This document shows, one piece after another, positions 8,003 to 18,052 of a stretch of DNA of 64,000 bases. Source of the stretch: an uncultured Gemmatimonadota bacterium (GTDB lineage Bacteria > Gemmatimonadota > Gemmatimonadetes > Gemmatimonadales > Gemmatimonadaceae); assembly GCA_902825965.1 (NCBI GenBank), contig CADEDA010000005.1, forward strand, positions 65,409-129,408. Direction: 5' to 3'. Below the pieces are notes generated by a model that had not been told where the DNA came from, did no database searches, and saw only the letters and a list, made by a program, of their open reading frames with translations. Position 1 is the stretch's first letter. Each line of letters starts with the position of its first letter. The translations under genes and the position numbers were made by a program.

Positions 8003-8815
8003 ATGATCGTCGCTGCCTGTGTCGAACCGCAGAAGCTCACGCGCCTTCGCGGAGCGGTTGGGGAATCCCACCGCCTTCACGTCGCACTCGATTGGCAGCA
8101 CGCCGACTCCATCATCCGCCGGCAGCCGGTGGACGTGATGGTGGTCGACCCGCAGTTCGGGTCATCCGAACCGCGCACGGACGCGATTCGCGCCCTCCGT
8201 TCCCAGTTTCGGTCGGTTCCGTTCGTGGTTTACTCCGTCCTTGCGGCCCAGACGCTGAAGCCCCTGGTGGAGCTCGGTCGGGATGGGATGGAGCAGCTGG
8301 TCCTCTACGGCGTGGACGACGATCCGCGCCAGCTCCGGCGCATGCTCGAGCGGCAGCCCGGCGTGGCGCTCGCCGAGAAGCTCATCTCCCGCTTGCGGGT
8401 CCGTTTGCGCGGGCTGCCGGCCGACGTCTCACGTGCCGTCGAGCGCGTGATCCACACGCCGGCGGCGTTCAAGGGGGTGCCCGACCTCGCGGCCGCCGCG
8501 AACGTCTCGCGCCGCACGATCTACCGGGAGTGCGAACGGGCGAGCCTCGCCTCGCCGCGCGAGATCATCGCTGGCGCCCGCGTGCTCCGTGCCTACGCCT
8601 TCCTGCGCGAGTCGGACTACTCGATCGAGGACGTGGCCGAGCATCTGCGGTTCTCGAGTCCGCACCACCTGACCAAGACCATGCGCTGGGCCTGCGGCAT
8701 GACGACGGCGCGGGCACGCGACCGGATCGCGCCGGATGAGTTCGTGTCGCTCCTCTGTGAGCGGCTGCTGCCGATGCCGAATGCCACGTCCCGCGCACTC
8801 GATGCCGACCTCTGA
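8003..8815 (+). CDS. AraC-type transcription regulator with receiver-like N-terminal domain
   Basis: 270 residues. The N-terminal ~115 residues have a receiver-like pattern (VMVVDP with one Asp, later VPFVVYSVL and LVLYGVDDD) but lack the full acidic pocket and the conserved Lys, so it is probably a pseudo-receiver. The C-terminal ~100 residues carry two helix-turn-helix units: LAAAANVSRRTIYRECERA and YSIEDVAEHLRFSSPHHLTKTMRWACGM. The second matches the AraC C-terminal helix pattern. It starts downstream of a direct-repeat operator candidate that may be its own target, and its 3' end overlaps the next gene by 14 bases, which implies translational coupling to a response regulator. Confidence 0.82.
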   Translation: MIVAACVEPQKLTRLRGAVGESHRLHVALDWQHADSIIRRQPVDVMVVDPQFGSSEPRTDAIRALRSQFRSVPFVVYSVLAAQTLKPLVELGRDGMEQLVLYGVDDDPRQLRRMLERQPGVALAEKLISRLRVRLRGLPADVSRAVERVIHTPAAFKGVPDLAAAANVSRRTIYRECERASLASPREIIAGARVLRAYAFLRESDYSIEDVAEHLRFSSPHHLTKTMRWACGMTTARARDRIAPDEFVSLLCERLLPMPNATSRALDADL

Positions 8816-9206
8816 CGCGGCGCGACCGCGGATCCTGCTGCTCGACGATGACGCGGCGGTCGCCAAGGCACTGGCGGCCGTGCTCTCGCGGGCGGGATAC
8901 GCAGTCACCGTGGCGGGCCATGCACGCGAGGCCGAGGAGTTGTTGGCCGAGCGATTCGATGCGTTGATCCTCGACCTGCGGATGCCAGGGATGCGCGGCG
9001 ACGCGTTCTACTTCCTGGCGAGCGTGCGCCAGCCCTGGCTCAAGCACCGCTCGCTGTTCATCACGGGTGACATCACCGCGCAGGCCGAGGAGATCGTGGC
9101 GGCGACGGGCTGTGCGCTGCTGCACAAGCCGTTCAAGGGCGAGGACCTCGTGCTGGCGCTGCTGCCGATGGCCCCGCTCGCCCCGCGCATCGAGCGCACG
9201 GGCTGA
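8802..9206 (+). CDS. Single-domain response regulator (CheY-like)
   Basis: 134 residues, starting at ATG 8802 inside the end of the AraC-type gene. It is a complete receiver: acidic pocket DDD at residues 15-17, phospho-acceptor Asp58 in LILDLRMPGM, Thr88 in FITGD and Lys109 in LHKPF. There is no output domain, so it must act by protein contact or as a phosphate relay. The nearest possible partner is the kinase-less dimerisation protein at 9879. The pseudo-receiver regulator encoded just upstream is another. Confidence 0.9.
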   Translation: MPTSDAARPRILLLDDDAAVAKALAAVLSRAGYAVTVAGHAREAEELLAERFDALILDLRMPGMRGDAFYFLASVRQPWLKHRSLFITGDITAQAEEIVAATGCALLHKPFKGEDLVLALLPMAPLAPRIERTG

Positions 9207-9223
9207 CCTGGCGCGCTAGGCGC

Positions 9224-9832
9224 TCAGGACTTCCACTTCCGCAGCGTCCCGAGTGCGCTCGCCAAGGCGCGGCGCTCGTCGTCGCTGCTGGCGTCGGCCA
9301 AGAGCATCTCGTAGGTCCCCAGCGCCAGCTTGAGCGCCACCGGGTCGTTCTCGGCGCTGGCCACGCTGGTCGCGTTGTCGGCGAGGGCGGCGTGGGCGAG
9401 CTTGTCGTCGGGGAATCGCGTGGTCACCTGCTGCCAGCGCGACATGCGTCCGCGTGGCGACGACTCGGTGAGTGCCCAGAGGTGCCAGGCGGCGCGATTG
9501 GCCGGATCCGCGGCCAAGGCGCGTCCGGCGATGTCGCCGACCACGTCCGGCCCGCGCCCGGTCAGCCAATAGGCGTTGGCGAGCGCGACCAGCGCAGCGG
9601 CGTTGTCGGGGTCACGTTCGACCACGCGCTCGTAGACGGGGCCGGCCACCTCATGCATCTCACGATACGGCTCGACGGCGGCGATCAGCTCGGCGGCGCC
9701 ATCGGCCGTCGCGGGTGTGTCGGCACAGACGGCGTCGAGCCGCGCCAGCAGCTTGGGAATGTCGGCGTCGGACCGATACTCCTTCACGATGGCTGCCACG
9801 GCAGCCCGCGCATCTCGTGCGGATCGAACCAT
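9224..9832 (-). CDS. TPR-like protein of unknown function
   Basis: 202 residues starting at ATG 9832. TPR-like helices are visible (AGPVYERVVERDPDNAAALVALANAY; later GRALAADPANRAAWHLWALTES), suggesting three or more repeats acting as a protein-binding scaffold. There is no signal peptide or membrane segment. It is convergent with the response regulator (18-base gap) and divergent from a mini histidine-kinase-like gene; its ATG lies within the palindrome CCATGG, which also contains a possible ATG for that gene. Confidence 0.75.
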   Translation of the reverse strand: MVRSARDARAAVAAIVKEYRSDADIPKLLARLDAVCADTPATADGAAELIAAVEPYREMHEVAGPVYERVVERDPDNAAALVALANAYWLTGRGPDVVGDIAGRALAADPANRAAWHLWALTESSPRGRMSRWQQVTTRFPDDKLAHAALADNATSVASAENDPVALKLALGTYEMLLADASSDDERRALASALGTLRKWKS

Positions 9833-9878
9833 GGCAGTAAGCTATCGGGTCGTGTGGACCCGTGGCACCGGAGAAGTC

Positions 9879-10073
9879 TTGGACACCCCCCCAGAGAAGA
9901 AGGGGCTGCAACACAGCCTCAACAACCCGCTCGCCGCACTGCTGGCGGAGCTGCAGCTCCTCGAGATGGAGGACCTGCAGCCGGACCATCGGGAGTCGGT
10001 GGAGCGGGCGCTCACGCTCACCCGGCGGCTCATCCAGATCGTCCGCGAGCGCGTTCCGCCGCACCAGATTTGA
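9879..10073 (+). CDS. Stand-alone histidine-kinase dimerisation/phosphotransfer (DHp) domain
   Basis: 64 residues if translated from TTG 9879, which has GGAG five bases upstream; an upstream in-frame ATG (9831) would give 80 residues. The sequence LQHSLNNPLAALLAELQLLE (His12) matches the H-box of HisKA-type kinases with the H-x-L-N-N-P variant, followed by a second helix (HRESVERALTLTRRLIQIVRER) as in a DHp hairpin. There is no ATP-binding (HATPase_c) domain, and the gene ends before rho. It could accept and pass on phosphate (Spo0B/ChpT-like) or act as a dimerisation partner. It lies ~700 bases from the single-domain receiver gene. The start choice and function are inferences. Confidence 0.65.
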   Translation: MDTPPEKKGLQHSLNNPLAALLAELQLLEMEDLQPDHRESVERALTLTRRLIQIVRERVPPHQI

Positions 10074-10083
10074 ACGCATAGGG

Positions 10084-10112
10084 TTGCGCGCCCGTCCGGA
10101 CGAGGACATACT
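10084..10112 (+). promoter_or_regulatory. Possible housekeeping promoter for rho
   Basis: TTGCGC (10084-10089) and CATACT (10107-10112) are separated by 17 bases in the 231-base gap upstream of rho. If used, the transcript would have a leader of about 190 bases. Rho genes are often autoregulated through such leaders, but no specific element is recognisable here. Confidence 0.3.
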
Positions 10113-10304
10113 GTTCGTACCGCGTCACGATGAGGCCTGTGCCCATCGGACGACTGCGCCCTCAGACGCTCCCCCGCCGCGCCCCTGCGCGGCGCTCCCC
10201 GACCCGCTGGGTCGGCTCGGCTGGAATCTCCGGACGCTCGCTTCACATCGCTGGATTGCGGTCTTCGCATCCGCCACGACCCCTGTGGTCCCACACCCGT
10301 TTGC

Positions 10305-11876
10305 ATGACTGAACGTCGCCGTCCGCCCCGCCGTGGGCGTGGAACGCGTGCTCGTGCGGAAAACGCACCTGACGCCACGCTCGAAGCCGATCCGTATCTC
10401 GACAGCAGCGCCCCTGCGGCCAGTGCCGCGACAGAGCCGTCGGCGCCACCGCCGCCAATGGCTGAAAGTGTGCCAACGTCGTCGGAGGCCCCGCCGGAGA
10501 ATGCCGAGGCGGCGAGCAACGGCCCGAGCGCGAACGGCAGTGGCCGCGACGCACAGAACGGACACCGTCCATGGCAGGAGCGCGGAGACCGACCGGAGCG
10601 CGGTGGCCGCGGACGACGGGGACGACGCCAGCGCGGGCGTGGCAGGGGACGCGACGACCGCGGCGACCGTCCGGAGCGCAATGAGCGCGGAGACCGTCCG
10701 CACAACCAACACGATCGGCATGATCCGCGGGACGCCGGCCCGCCGGTGATCCTGGTGGTGGATGGAGAGGCCACCGGCTGGTTCGACCCCGCACGCGACG
10801 CGGGCTTCATCCGCCGCGCCGAGTACAGCTACCTGAACGAACCCGGCGATGCCTGGGTCCCGCCGCATCTGGTGCGGCAGTTCGGCCTCCGCCGCGGCGA
10901 CCTGCTCGCCGCCCGCACGGGCCATGACCATCGCGGTCGCATGTCCGTGGCCGAACTGGTCTCCGTCAACGGCCTGCCGCCCGATGCCGACCTGCGGCGC
11001 ACCGACTTCCAGTCCCTGACGGCGTCGTATCCCGACCGTCGCCTCACGCTCGAGACGGGACGCCCCGCCAAAGGTGGCCCCGAGTTGACGCGTCGCGCCA
11101 TCGACCTCATCGCCCCGATCGGGTTCGGGCAGCGCGCCCTCATCGTGGCCCCGGCGCGCGCCGGCAAGACGATGCTGATGCAGGCGATCACCGAAGGCAT
11201 CGCGATCAACCACCCGACGGCGACGCTGCTCATCCTGCTCGTCGACGAGCGCCCCGAGGAAGTGAGCGAGGCGATCTCGTGGGGGGTGGGCGAGGTGATC
11301 GCGTCGAGCTTCGACCAACCCGCCAAGCGGCACGTCGAAGTGGTGGAGATGGTCATCGAGCGCTCGCGTCGCCTGGTCGAACAGGGCAAGGACGTGATCA
11401 TCGTGCTCGACTCGCTGACCCGCATGGCCCGCGCGTTCAACACCGCCGAGCGCGGCACCGGACGCACCCTCTCCGGCGGTCTCGACACCTCGGCGATGGC
11501 CAAGCCCAAGGCGTTCTTCGGCTCGGCGCGCAACATCCTGCCGCAGCACGGTGGCGGCTCGCTCACGATCATCGCGACGGCGCTCGTGGAGACCGGGTCG
11601 CGGATGGACGACGTGATCTTCGAGGAGTTCAAGGGCACGGGCAACTGCGAGATCAAGCTCGACCGGTCACTCGCGGAGAAGCGCATCTTCCCCGCGTTCG
11701 ACATCGCGACCTCGGGCACCCGCCGCGAGGAGAAGCTGTACAAGGCCGAGCAGATCGACGCGATCTACACGCTGCGGCGGGGGCTGCAGCAGATGCCGCC
11801 GCAGGCGGCGATGGAGTGGCTCATCAAGCGTATCGCGGGCACCACGTCCAACGACGCGCTGTTGGCCGGCCTCTAG
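10305..11876 (+). CDS. rho: Transcription termination factor Rho
   Basis: 523 residues. The conserved RNA-binding and ATPase parts start near residue 147. The Walker A segment is VAPARAGKTM (about 281-290; usual form APPKAGKT), Walker B is IIVLDSLTRMARAFN, and the secondary-site loop is GGLDTSAMAKPKAFFGSARN. The first ~146 residues are disordered, first Ala/Pro/Ser-rich and then Arg/Gly/Asp-rich with RGDRPER repeats. They replace the short helical N-domain of E. coli Rho. Such basic Arg/Gly-rich insertions occur in Rho of high-G+C bacteria and are thought to add RNA affinity. A hairpin terminator follows directly. Confidence 0.96.
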   Translation: MTERRRPPRRGRGTRARAENAPDATLEADPYLDSSAPAASAATEPSAPPPPMAESVPTSSEAPPENAEAASNGPSANGSGRDAQNGHRPWQERGDRPERGGRGRRGRRQRGRGRGRDDRGDRPERNERGDRPHNQHDRHDPRDAGPPVILVVDGEATGWFDPARDAGFIRRAEYSYLNEPGDAWVPPHLVRQFGLRRGDLLAARTGHDHRGRMSVAELVSVNGLPPDADLRRTDFQSLTASYPDRRLTLETGRPAKGGPELTRRAIDLIAPIGFGQRALIVAPARAGKTMLMQAITEGIAINHPTATLLILLVDERPEEVSEAISWGVGEVIASSFDQPAKRHVEVVEMVIERSRRLVEQGKDVIIVLDSLTRMARAFNTAERGTGRTLSGGLDTSAMAKPKAFFGSARNILPQHGGGSLTIIATALVETGSRMDDVIFEEFKGTGNCEIKLDRSLAEKRIFPAFDIATSGTRREEKLYKAEQIDAIYTLRRGLQQMPPQAAMEWLIKRIAGTTSNDALLAGL

Positions 11877-11906
11877 CCCCGCACACGCGAAGGTGCCGTG
11901 CAGACT

Positions 11907-11936
11907 GCGAAGGCCGCCCGCCCGGGCGGCCTTCGC
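11907..11936 (+). terminator. Strong hairpin after rho (bidirectional)
   Basis: A near-perfect inverted repeat, GCGAAGGCCGCCCG against CGGGCGGCCTTCGC, sits between the ends of the converging rho and FkbM genes. It has no long U-run on either side, so termination would rest on stem strength. Its symmetry lets it serve both strands. Confidence 0.7.
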
Positions 11937-11970
11937 CGTTCGCACCGGAGCGCCAGGCGGGGCGTGACAC

Positions 11971-12825
11971 TCACAGGGGCTCGAGCAGCACGTCCTGCGT
12001 GCCGTCGACCGGATGCGGCAGCGGCACGAAGGCCCTGTGCTGCGGATCCCACTTGCGGATGCGGTACTGCATGTGCTCCGCCCACGCGACGACATCGGCG
12101 AAGCGATGGCCGAAGGTGCTCAACCAATACGCCTCGAACTCGCCGAAGATCAGCGGTCGCGTGCCGCGGATGAACGCCTCGGCGCCCCGGAGCATCAGCA
12201 GTTCGGCACCCTCGATGTCGAGCTTCATCAGGTCGCAGCGTCGCAGGCCGTGCGCGGCGGTCCAGTCATCGAGGCGAATCACGGGCACGCGAAGGTGCGA
12301 CGCGCCCGCGCCGGTCACGAGCGCGGCGGTCCCGCTGCCGGCGCCGGTCTCGGCCGACTTGAGCCACATGCCCAACTCGCCCGCCGTGTCGCCGAGTGCG
12401 ATGGGCGCCACTTCCACTTGGGCGCGCACCGCATTGGCGTCGAGGGCCCACTCGAGACGCGCACGGTTGCCGGGCACCGGCTCGAAGGCGACCACGCGAC
12501 CACCACCGGCCGCGAGCCGTCGGGCGAGCGGCACGGTCCACCAGCCGATGTTGGCGCCGACGTCGAACACGACGGCGTCCGCGGGGACCATCTCCAGCAA
12601 CCGGTCGCGCACGTCGTCGTCGGCCTCACCGAGCCAGTAGGCGAGGGCTTCGGCCTCATCCCGCAGGTCCCAGCGCGCGCGGGAGCCGTCGCGCATGGTC
12701 ACCTCGCGCAGCGCCTCGCCCGGCGGCAGTCCGAGCCGGCGGTGCAGCACGCGCGCGAGGCGCCCCTTGCCGCGGAACGCCGGCAGGTGCCGCGTGATCG
12801 TCGCGAGGCGGTCGTAGGTGCTCAC
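11971..12825 (-). CDS. FkbM family methyltransferase
   Basis: 284 residues with a class I SAM-binding fold: FDVGANIGWWTVPLA (motif I, about residues 87-101), VVAFEPVPGNRARLEWAL (motif II), and the FkbM-typical KLDIEGAELLMLRGAE block followed by PLIFGEFEAYW. FkbM enzymes are typically O-methyltransferases for glycans or polyketides. It is the last gene of a leftward group after the M20 peptidase (34-base gap) and a GT39-like transferase. The group suggests envelope glycan or lipid decoration, but the substrate is unknown. Confidence 0.9.
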   Translation of the reverse strand: MSTYDRLATITRHLPAFRGKGRLARVLHRRLGLPPGEALREVTMRDGSRARWDLRDEAEALAYWLGEADDDVRDRLLEMVPADAVVFDVGANIGWWTVPLARRLAAGGGRVVAFEPVPGNRARLEWALDANAVRAQVEVAPIALGDTAGELGMWLKSAETGAGSGTAALVTGAGASHLRVPVIRLDDWTAAHGLRRCDLMKLDIEGAELLMLRGAEAFIRGTRPLIFGEFEAYWLSTFGHRFADVVAWAEHMQYRIRKWDPQHRAFVPLPHPVDGTQDVLLEPL

Positions 12826-12859
12826 CGAGATGCCGTGCGAGGGGACGCGTGGCGGGCGC

Positions 12860-14245
12860 TCACGCGCCTGCCGCCGCGAGTTCGTCCCAGAGCGCCGCGA
12901 TGGCGCGCATGCCGCGACGGAAGTTGTCCTGGCTGATCCATTCGTCGGGCGCGTGGGCGTTCTCGCCCGGCAATCCGAACCCGACGAGCAGGATCGGGGC
13001 GCCGAGCAGACGGGCGAAGTCGTTCACCACCGGGATCGAACCGCCCTCCCCGGTGATCACCGGGGCGCGCCCGAACGCCGCGGTGAGCGCCCGTGCGGCC
13101 GCCTCGTAGAGCGGGCCCGCGAGATCGGCGCGCCAGGCCTGTCCGCCGTGCAGGGCACGCACCGTGACGGTCACGCCGGCGGGTGCGACGGCCCGCACGT
13201 GCGATTCCAGCAACCGATGCACCACCGCCGGGTCCTGATCCGGCACCAGTCGGCAACTGACCTTGGCCATGGCCGTGCCGGGCAGGACCGTCTTGGCGCC
13301 TTCGCCGGTGTAGCCGGAGAGCATGCCGTTCACTTCGCAGGTGGGCCGTGTCCACAAGCGCTCGAGTGTGCTGTAGCCGGGTTCGCCGCCGAGCGACGCG
13401 ACGCCGAGCTGCCGCATGAAGTCGGGTTCGTCGAAGGGCAGGCGGCGCATCCCGTCACGCACGGCGTCGGGGAACGGGCGCACCGCGTCGTAGAAGCCCG
13501 GGATGGCGACGCGCCCCGTGGCGTCGTGGAACGTGGCGAGGATGCGGGCCAGGGCCATCGCCGGATTGACGACCGCGCCGCCGTACATGCCCGAGTGCAG
13601 GTCGGAGGCAGGGCCGGTGACGTCGATCTGGAAGTACGCGAGGCCGCGCAGCGAGGAGAGGATGCTCGGGATCCCCGGCGCGAACATCGTGGAGTCGGAG
13701 ATCACCACGGCATCGCAGGCGAGGCGCTGCCGGTGCTGCTCCACGAACGGGGCGAGGTGTTCGGAGCCCACCTCCTCCTCGCCCTCGGCGAGCACGATCA
13801 CGTTCACGGGCAACGTCCCGCGTGCGGCGAGGTGCGCCTCGAGTGCGGCGACGTGCAGCCACAGCTGGCCCTTGTCGTCGACGCTGCCGCGGGCGTAGAT
13901 GTTGCCGTCGCGGAGCGTCGGTTCGAACGCCGGCGTGGTCCACAGCTCCAGCGGCTCCGGGGGCTGCACGTCGTAGTGCCCGTACACGAGCACGGTCGGC
14001 GCGCCCGGCTGCGCCTGGCGCCACTCGGCGAGCACCACCGGGTGCCCGGCGGTGGGGATGGTCTGCGTGGCGAATCCGATGCGGGCGAGGTGGCCGTGGA
14101 GCCACGAGGCCGCGGCGGCGACATCGGCGCGGTGCTCCGACCGCGCGCTCACGCTCGGGATGCGGAGGAAGGCGAAGAGGTCGTCGTGCAGTCGCTGGTC
14201 GTGGTGATCGAACCAGGCAGCGAGCGCGGGATCCAGTGTGGTCAT
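12860..14245 (-). CDS. M20 family metallopeptidase (dipeptidase-like)
   Basis: 461 residues from ATG 14245. That ATG overlaps the stop of the upstream GT39-like gene by four bases (ATGA), which decides the start. The zinc-site motifs are GHYDVQP (His90, Asp92), SVDDKGQ (Asp123-124) and the catalytic EGEEEVGSE (155-161). The dimerisation lid domain occupies the middle, and a conserved His lies near the C-terminus (GENAHAPDEW). This is the M20 dipeptidase/carnosinase-like subgroup, which hydrolyses short peptides. No signal peptide is seen, so it is probably cytoplasmic. Confidence 0.92.
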   Translation of the reverse strand: MTTLDPALAAWFDHHDQRLHDDLFAFLRIPSVSARSEHRADVAAAASWLHGHLARIGFATQTIPTAGHPVVLAEWRQAQPGAPTVLVYGHYDVQPPEPLELWTTPAFEPTLRDGNIYARGSVDDKGQLWLHVAALEAHLAARGTLPVNVIVLAEGEEEVGSEHLAPFVEQHRQRLACDAVVISDSTMFAPGIPSILSSLRGLAYFQIDVTGPASDLHSGMYGGAVVNPAMALARILATFHDATGRVAIPGFYDAVRPFPDAVRDGMRRLPFDEPDFMRQLGVASLGGEPGYSTLERLWTRPTCEVNGMLSGYTGEGAKTVLPGTAMAKVSCRLVPDQDPAVVHRLLESHVRAVAPAGVTVTVRALHGGQAWRADLAGPLYEAAARALTAAFGRAPVITGEGGSIPVVNDFARLLGAPILLVGFGLPGENAHAPDEWISQDNFRRGMRAIAALWDELAAAGA

Positions 14246-15777
14246 GGGCGACGCGGGTCGGTGGAGTCGGCGGGCCAGGTGCCGCGCCAACCGGTGAGCG
14301 TCCAGAGGCGGCGGCGGCCGACTTCCTCACCGCCGCGCCGGAGCGGGATCACGGCAGACGAATCGATCGCGGTGAAGTGGCCGTCGAGCCGGCGGATGGG
14401 GCCTGGCAGTCCGCCTTGGCGCGGGATCTCGAGCAGCAGGAGCAGGTCGTCACCGACGCGCGCGCGATCGGTGAAGCGCGACCAGAGGTCATACTGGTTG
14501 CGGCGCCCGCCGAGGTTGAGGGCGGTGACGCTGTCGTGCCCCGGGAGGTGCAGTGCGAGCATCGCCGCGTCCTGGTAGCGATTGGCGGCGAGGTGGGCCG
14601 CCGGACGGAGCGCGCGGGCGGAATCGAGCTGCCGCGCCATCGCGTCCCAGCCGTAGGCCAGCGACACCTGGTCGCGGCGGGCGGGCAGCGGCAGGATGGG
14701 ATGGACCACGTGCAGGAGCAGGACGACGGTCAATCCACCCGCGAGTGCGACGCCGCGCCACTCCCAGACGGAACGCGAGACGGTGCGCGAGGCCGCAAGG
14801 ACGATGATGGCCGGGATCCAGGCGATGGCCGGCCAGTTGGGCTCGACGTTGCGCCGCGTGGCGCTGTACACGAAGAACAGCGCGCAGAAGCTCGCAATGG
14901 TCGCCAAGGCGAATCGCCGCTCCTCGCGCGGCGTGCCGAGTGCACGTCGCACGGCGGCGATCAGGAGGCCGAAGAGGATGGGCGTGACCAGGGCCAGCTG
15001 GCCGCCAACGAGGTTCAGCTCGCGTTGCAGCAGTGACTCGCGCGCGGAGGAGCCGAGGCCGTGGCCGATCTGGAAGCGGAACGCGATCCAGTCGTGCGCC
15101 GCGTTCCACCACAGCACGGGCAGCATCACGAGCGACGCGAGCAGCACGGCGAGATACGGGCCGGGCTCTCGGAACCGCGCGCGCAGCGGCGCGTGCCAGA
15201 GCAGCGCGAGCAGCAGGGCGAAGGGGACGAAGACCCCGGTGAACTTCGACGCCATCGCCGCGCCGATCGCGAGGCCGCCGACGAGCCACCAGCGGGTGGC
15301 CGCGGCACTGCCGACCGGCGCGCCCAAGGCGCGCACCACGGCGTAGAGTGTCCAGCTGATCGCGGTCAGCAGGGGGGCATCGGGTGTGGCGAGGATCAAC
15401 CCGGCCGCCGCCATGGGCACCACCGCGAACGTGTAGGCCGCGTAGCGCGCCGCGCGGGCCCCGGCGAGCTCCCAGGCGGTGAGGGCGATCGCCAATCCCG
15501 CGGTGCTGCTCGCGAGGATGGGCAGGATCCGGACGCCGATGGGGCTGTCCCCGAACAGCGCCGTGCCGCCAGCGATGAGCAGCGCGATCATCGGCGGATG
15601 GTCGAAGTAGCCGCCGGCGAGCCGGCGCGACCATTCCCAGTAGTAGGCTTCGTCGGGGAAGAGCGGGACACTGGCGCCCAGGGCAAGCCGCAGCACGGCC
15701 GACACGGCGAGCACGATCATCGCCTGGCGTGCGAAGGTCCGTTCGTCCTCGATGGGCGGCAGCGGCGCGGTCGTCAC
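14242..15777 (-). CDS. GT39/ArnT-like membrane glycosyltransferase
   Basis: About 511 residues from GTG 15777 (an alternative ATG lies 18 codons in, at 15723). It is a polytopic membrane protein with roughly 10-12 hydrophobic helices. The N-terminal [27 protein letters not shown] block is the acidic-residue signature of the dolichyl/undecaprenyl-phosphate-sugar-using GT-C superfamily. The C-terminal ~150 residues form a soluble, probably periplasmic domain. It would move a sugar from a lipid carrier to lipid A, a protein or another glycan; the acceptor is unknown. Its stop overlaps the M20 gene start (ATGA). Confidence 0.88.
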   Translation of the reverse strand: MTTAPLPPIEDERTFARQAMIVLAVSAVLRLALGASVPLFPDEAYYWEWSRRLAGGYFDHPPMIALLIAGGTALFGDSPIGVRILPILASSTAGLAIALTAWELAGARAARYAAYTFAVVPMAAAGLILATPDAPLLTAISWTLYAVVRALGAPVGSAAATRWWLVGGLAIGAAMASKFTGVFVPFALLLALLWHAPLRARFREPGPYLAVLLASLVMLPVLWWNAAHDWIAFRFQIGHGLGSSARESLLQRELNLVGGQLALVTPILFGLLIAAVRRALGTPREERRFALATIASFCALFFVYSATRRNVEPNWPAIAWIPAIIVLAASRTVSRSVWEWRGVALAGGLTVVLLLHVVHPILPLPARRDQVSLAYGWDAMARQLDSARALRPAAHLAANRYQDAAMLALHLPGHDSVTALNLGGRRNQYDLWSRFTDRARVGDDLLLLLEIPRQGGLPGPIRRLDGHFTAIDSSAVIPLRRGGEEVGRRRLWTLTGWRGTWPADSTDPRRP

Positions 15778-15834
15778 GGGAGCGGAGACTCGGCAGGGCG
15801 AAGGGGGAGCACGTCGAGTAGACTGAATGTAACC

Positions 15835-17860
<2,026 letters not shown>

Positions 17861-17886
<26 letters not shown>

Positions 17887-18052
17887 TCTGCGCGCAGTTG
17901 TCGCAGATGAGCTTGCACTTGCGCCAGGTGAGCGTGGTCGCGCCGCAGTAGTCGCAGCTCTCCACCGGCGGCGCGCTGGGTTCCGCTGCCGTGGGCGCGG
18001 GCTGGACGAGATAGCCGTGGAACGGCTCCTTGGGCGGCATGCGGCACTTCAT
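17861..18052 (-). CDS. Small Cys-rich (zinc-ribbon-like) protein coupled to cydB
   Basis: 63 residues. ATG 18052 overlaps the cydB stop as ATGA, so it is translationally coupled to the bd oxidase. The C-terminal half holds Cys pairs CDYC (33, 36) and CDNC (50, 53), plus Cys46 and Cys60, a likely zinc ribbon or other metal-binding knuckle; the N-terminal half is Pro-rich. There is no membrane helix, so it is not a CydX/CydS-type subunit. I infer a role in oxidase assembly or metal/redox sensing only from its position. Its 3' end lies inside the end of the convergent DUF255 gene. Confidence 0.75.
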
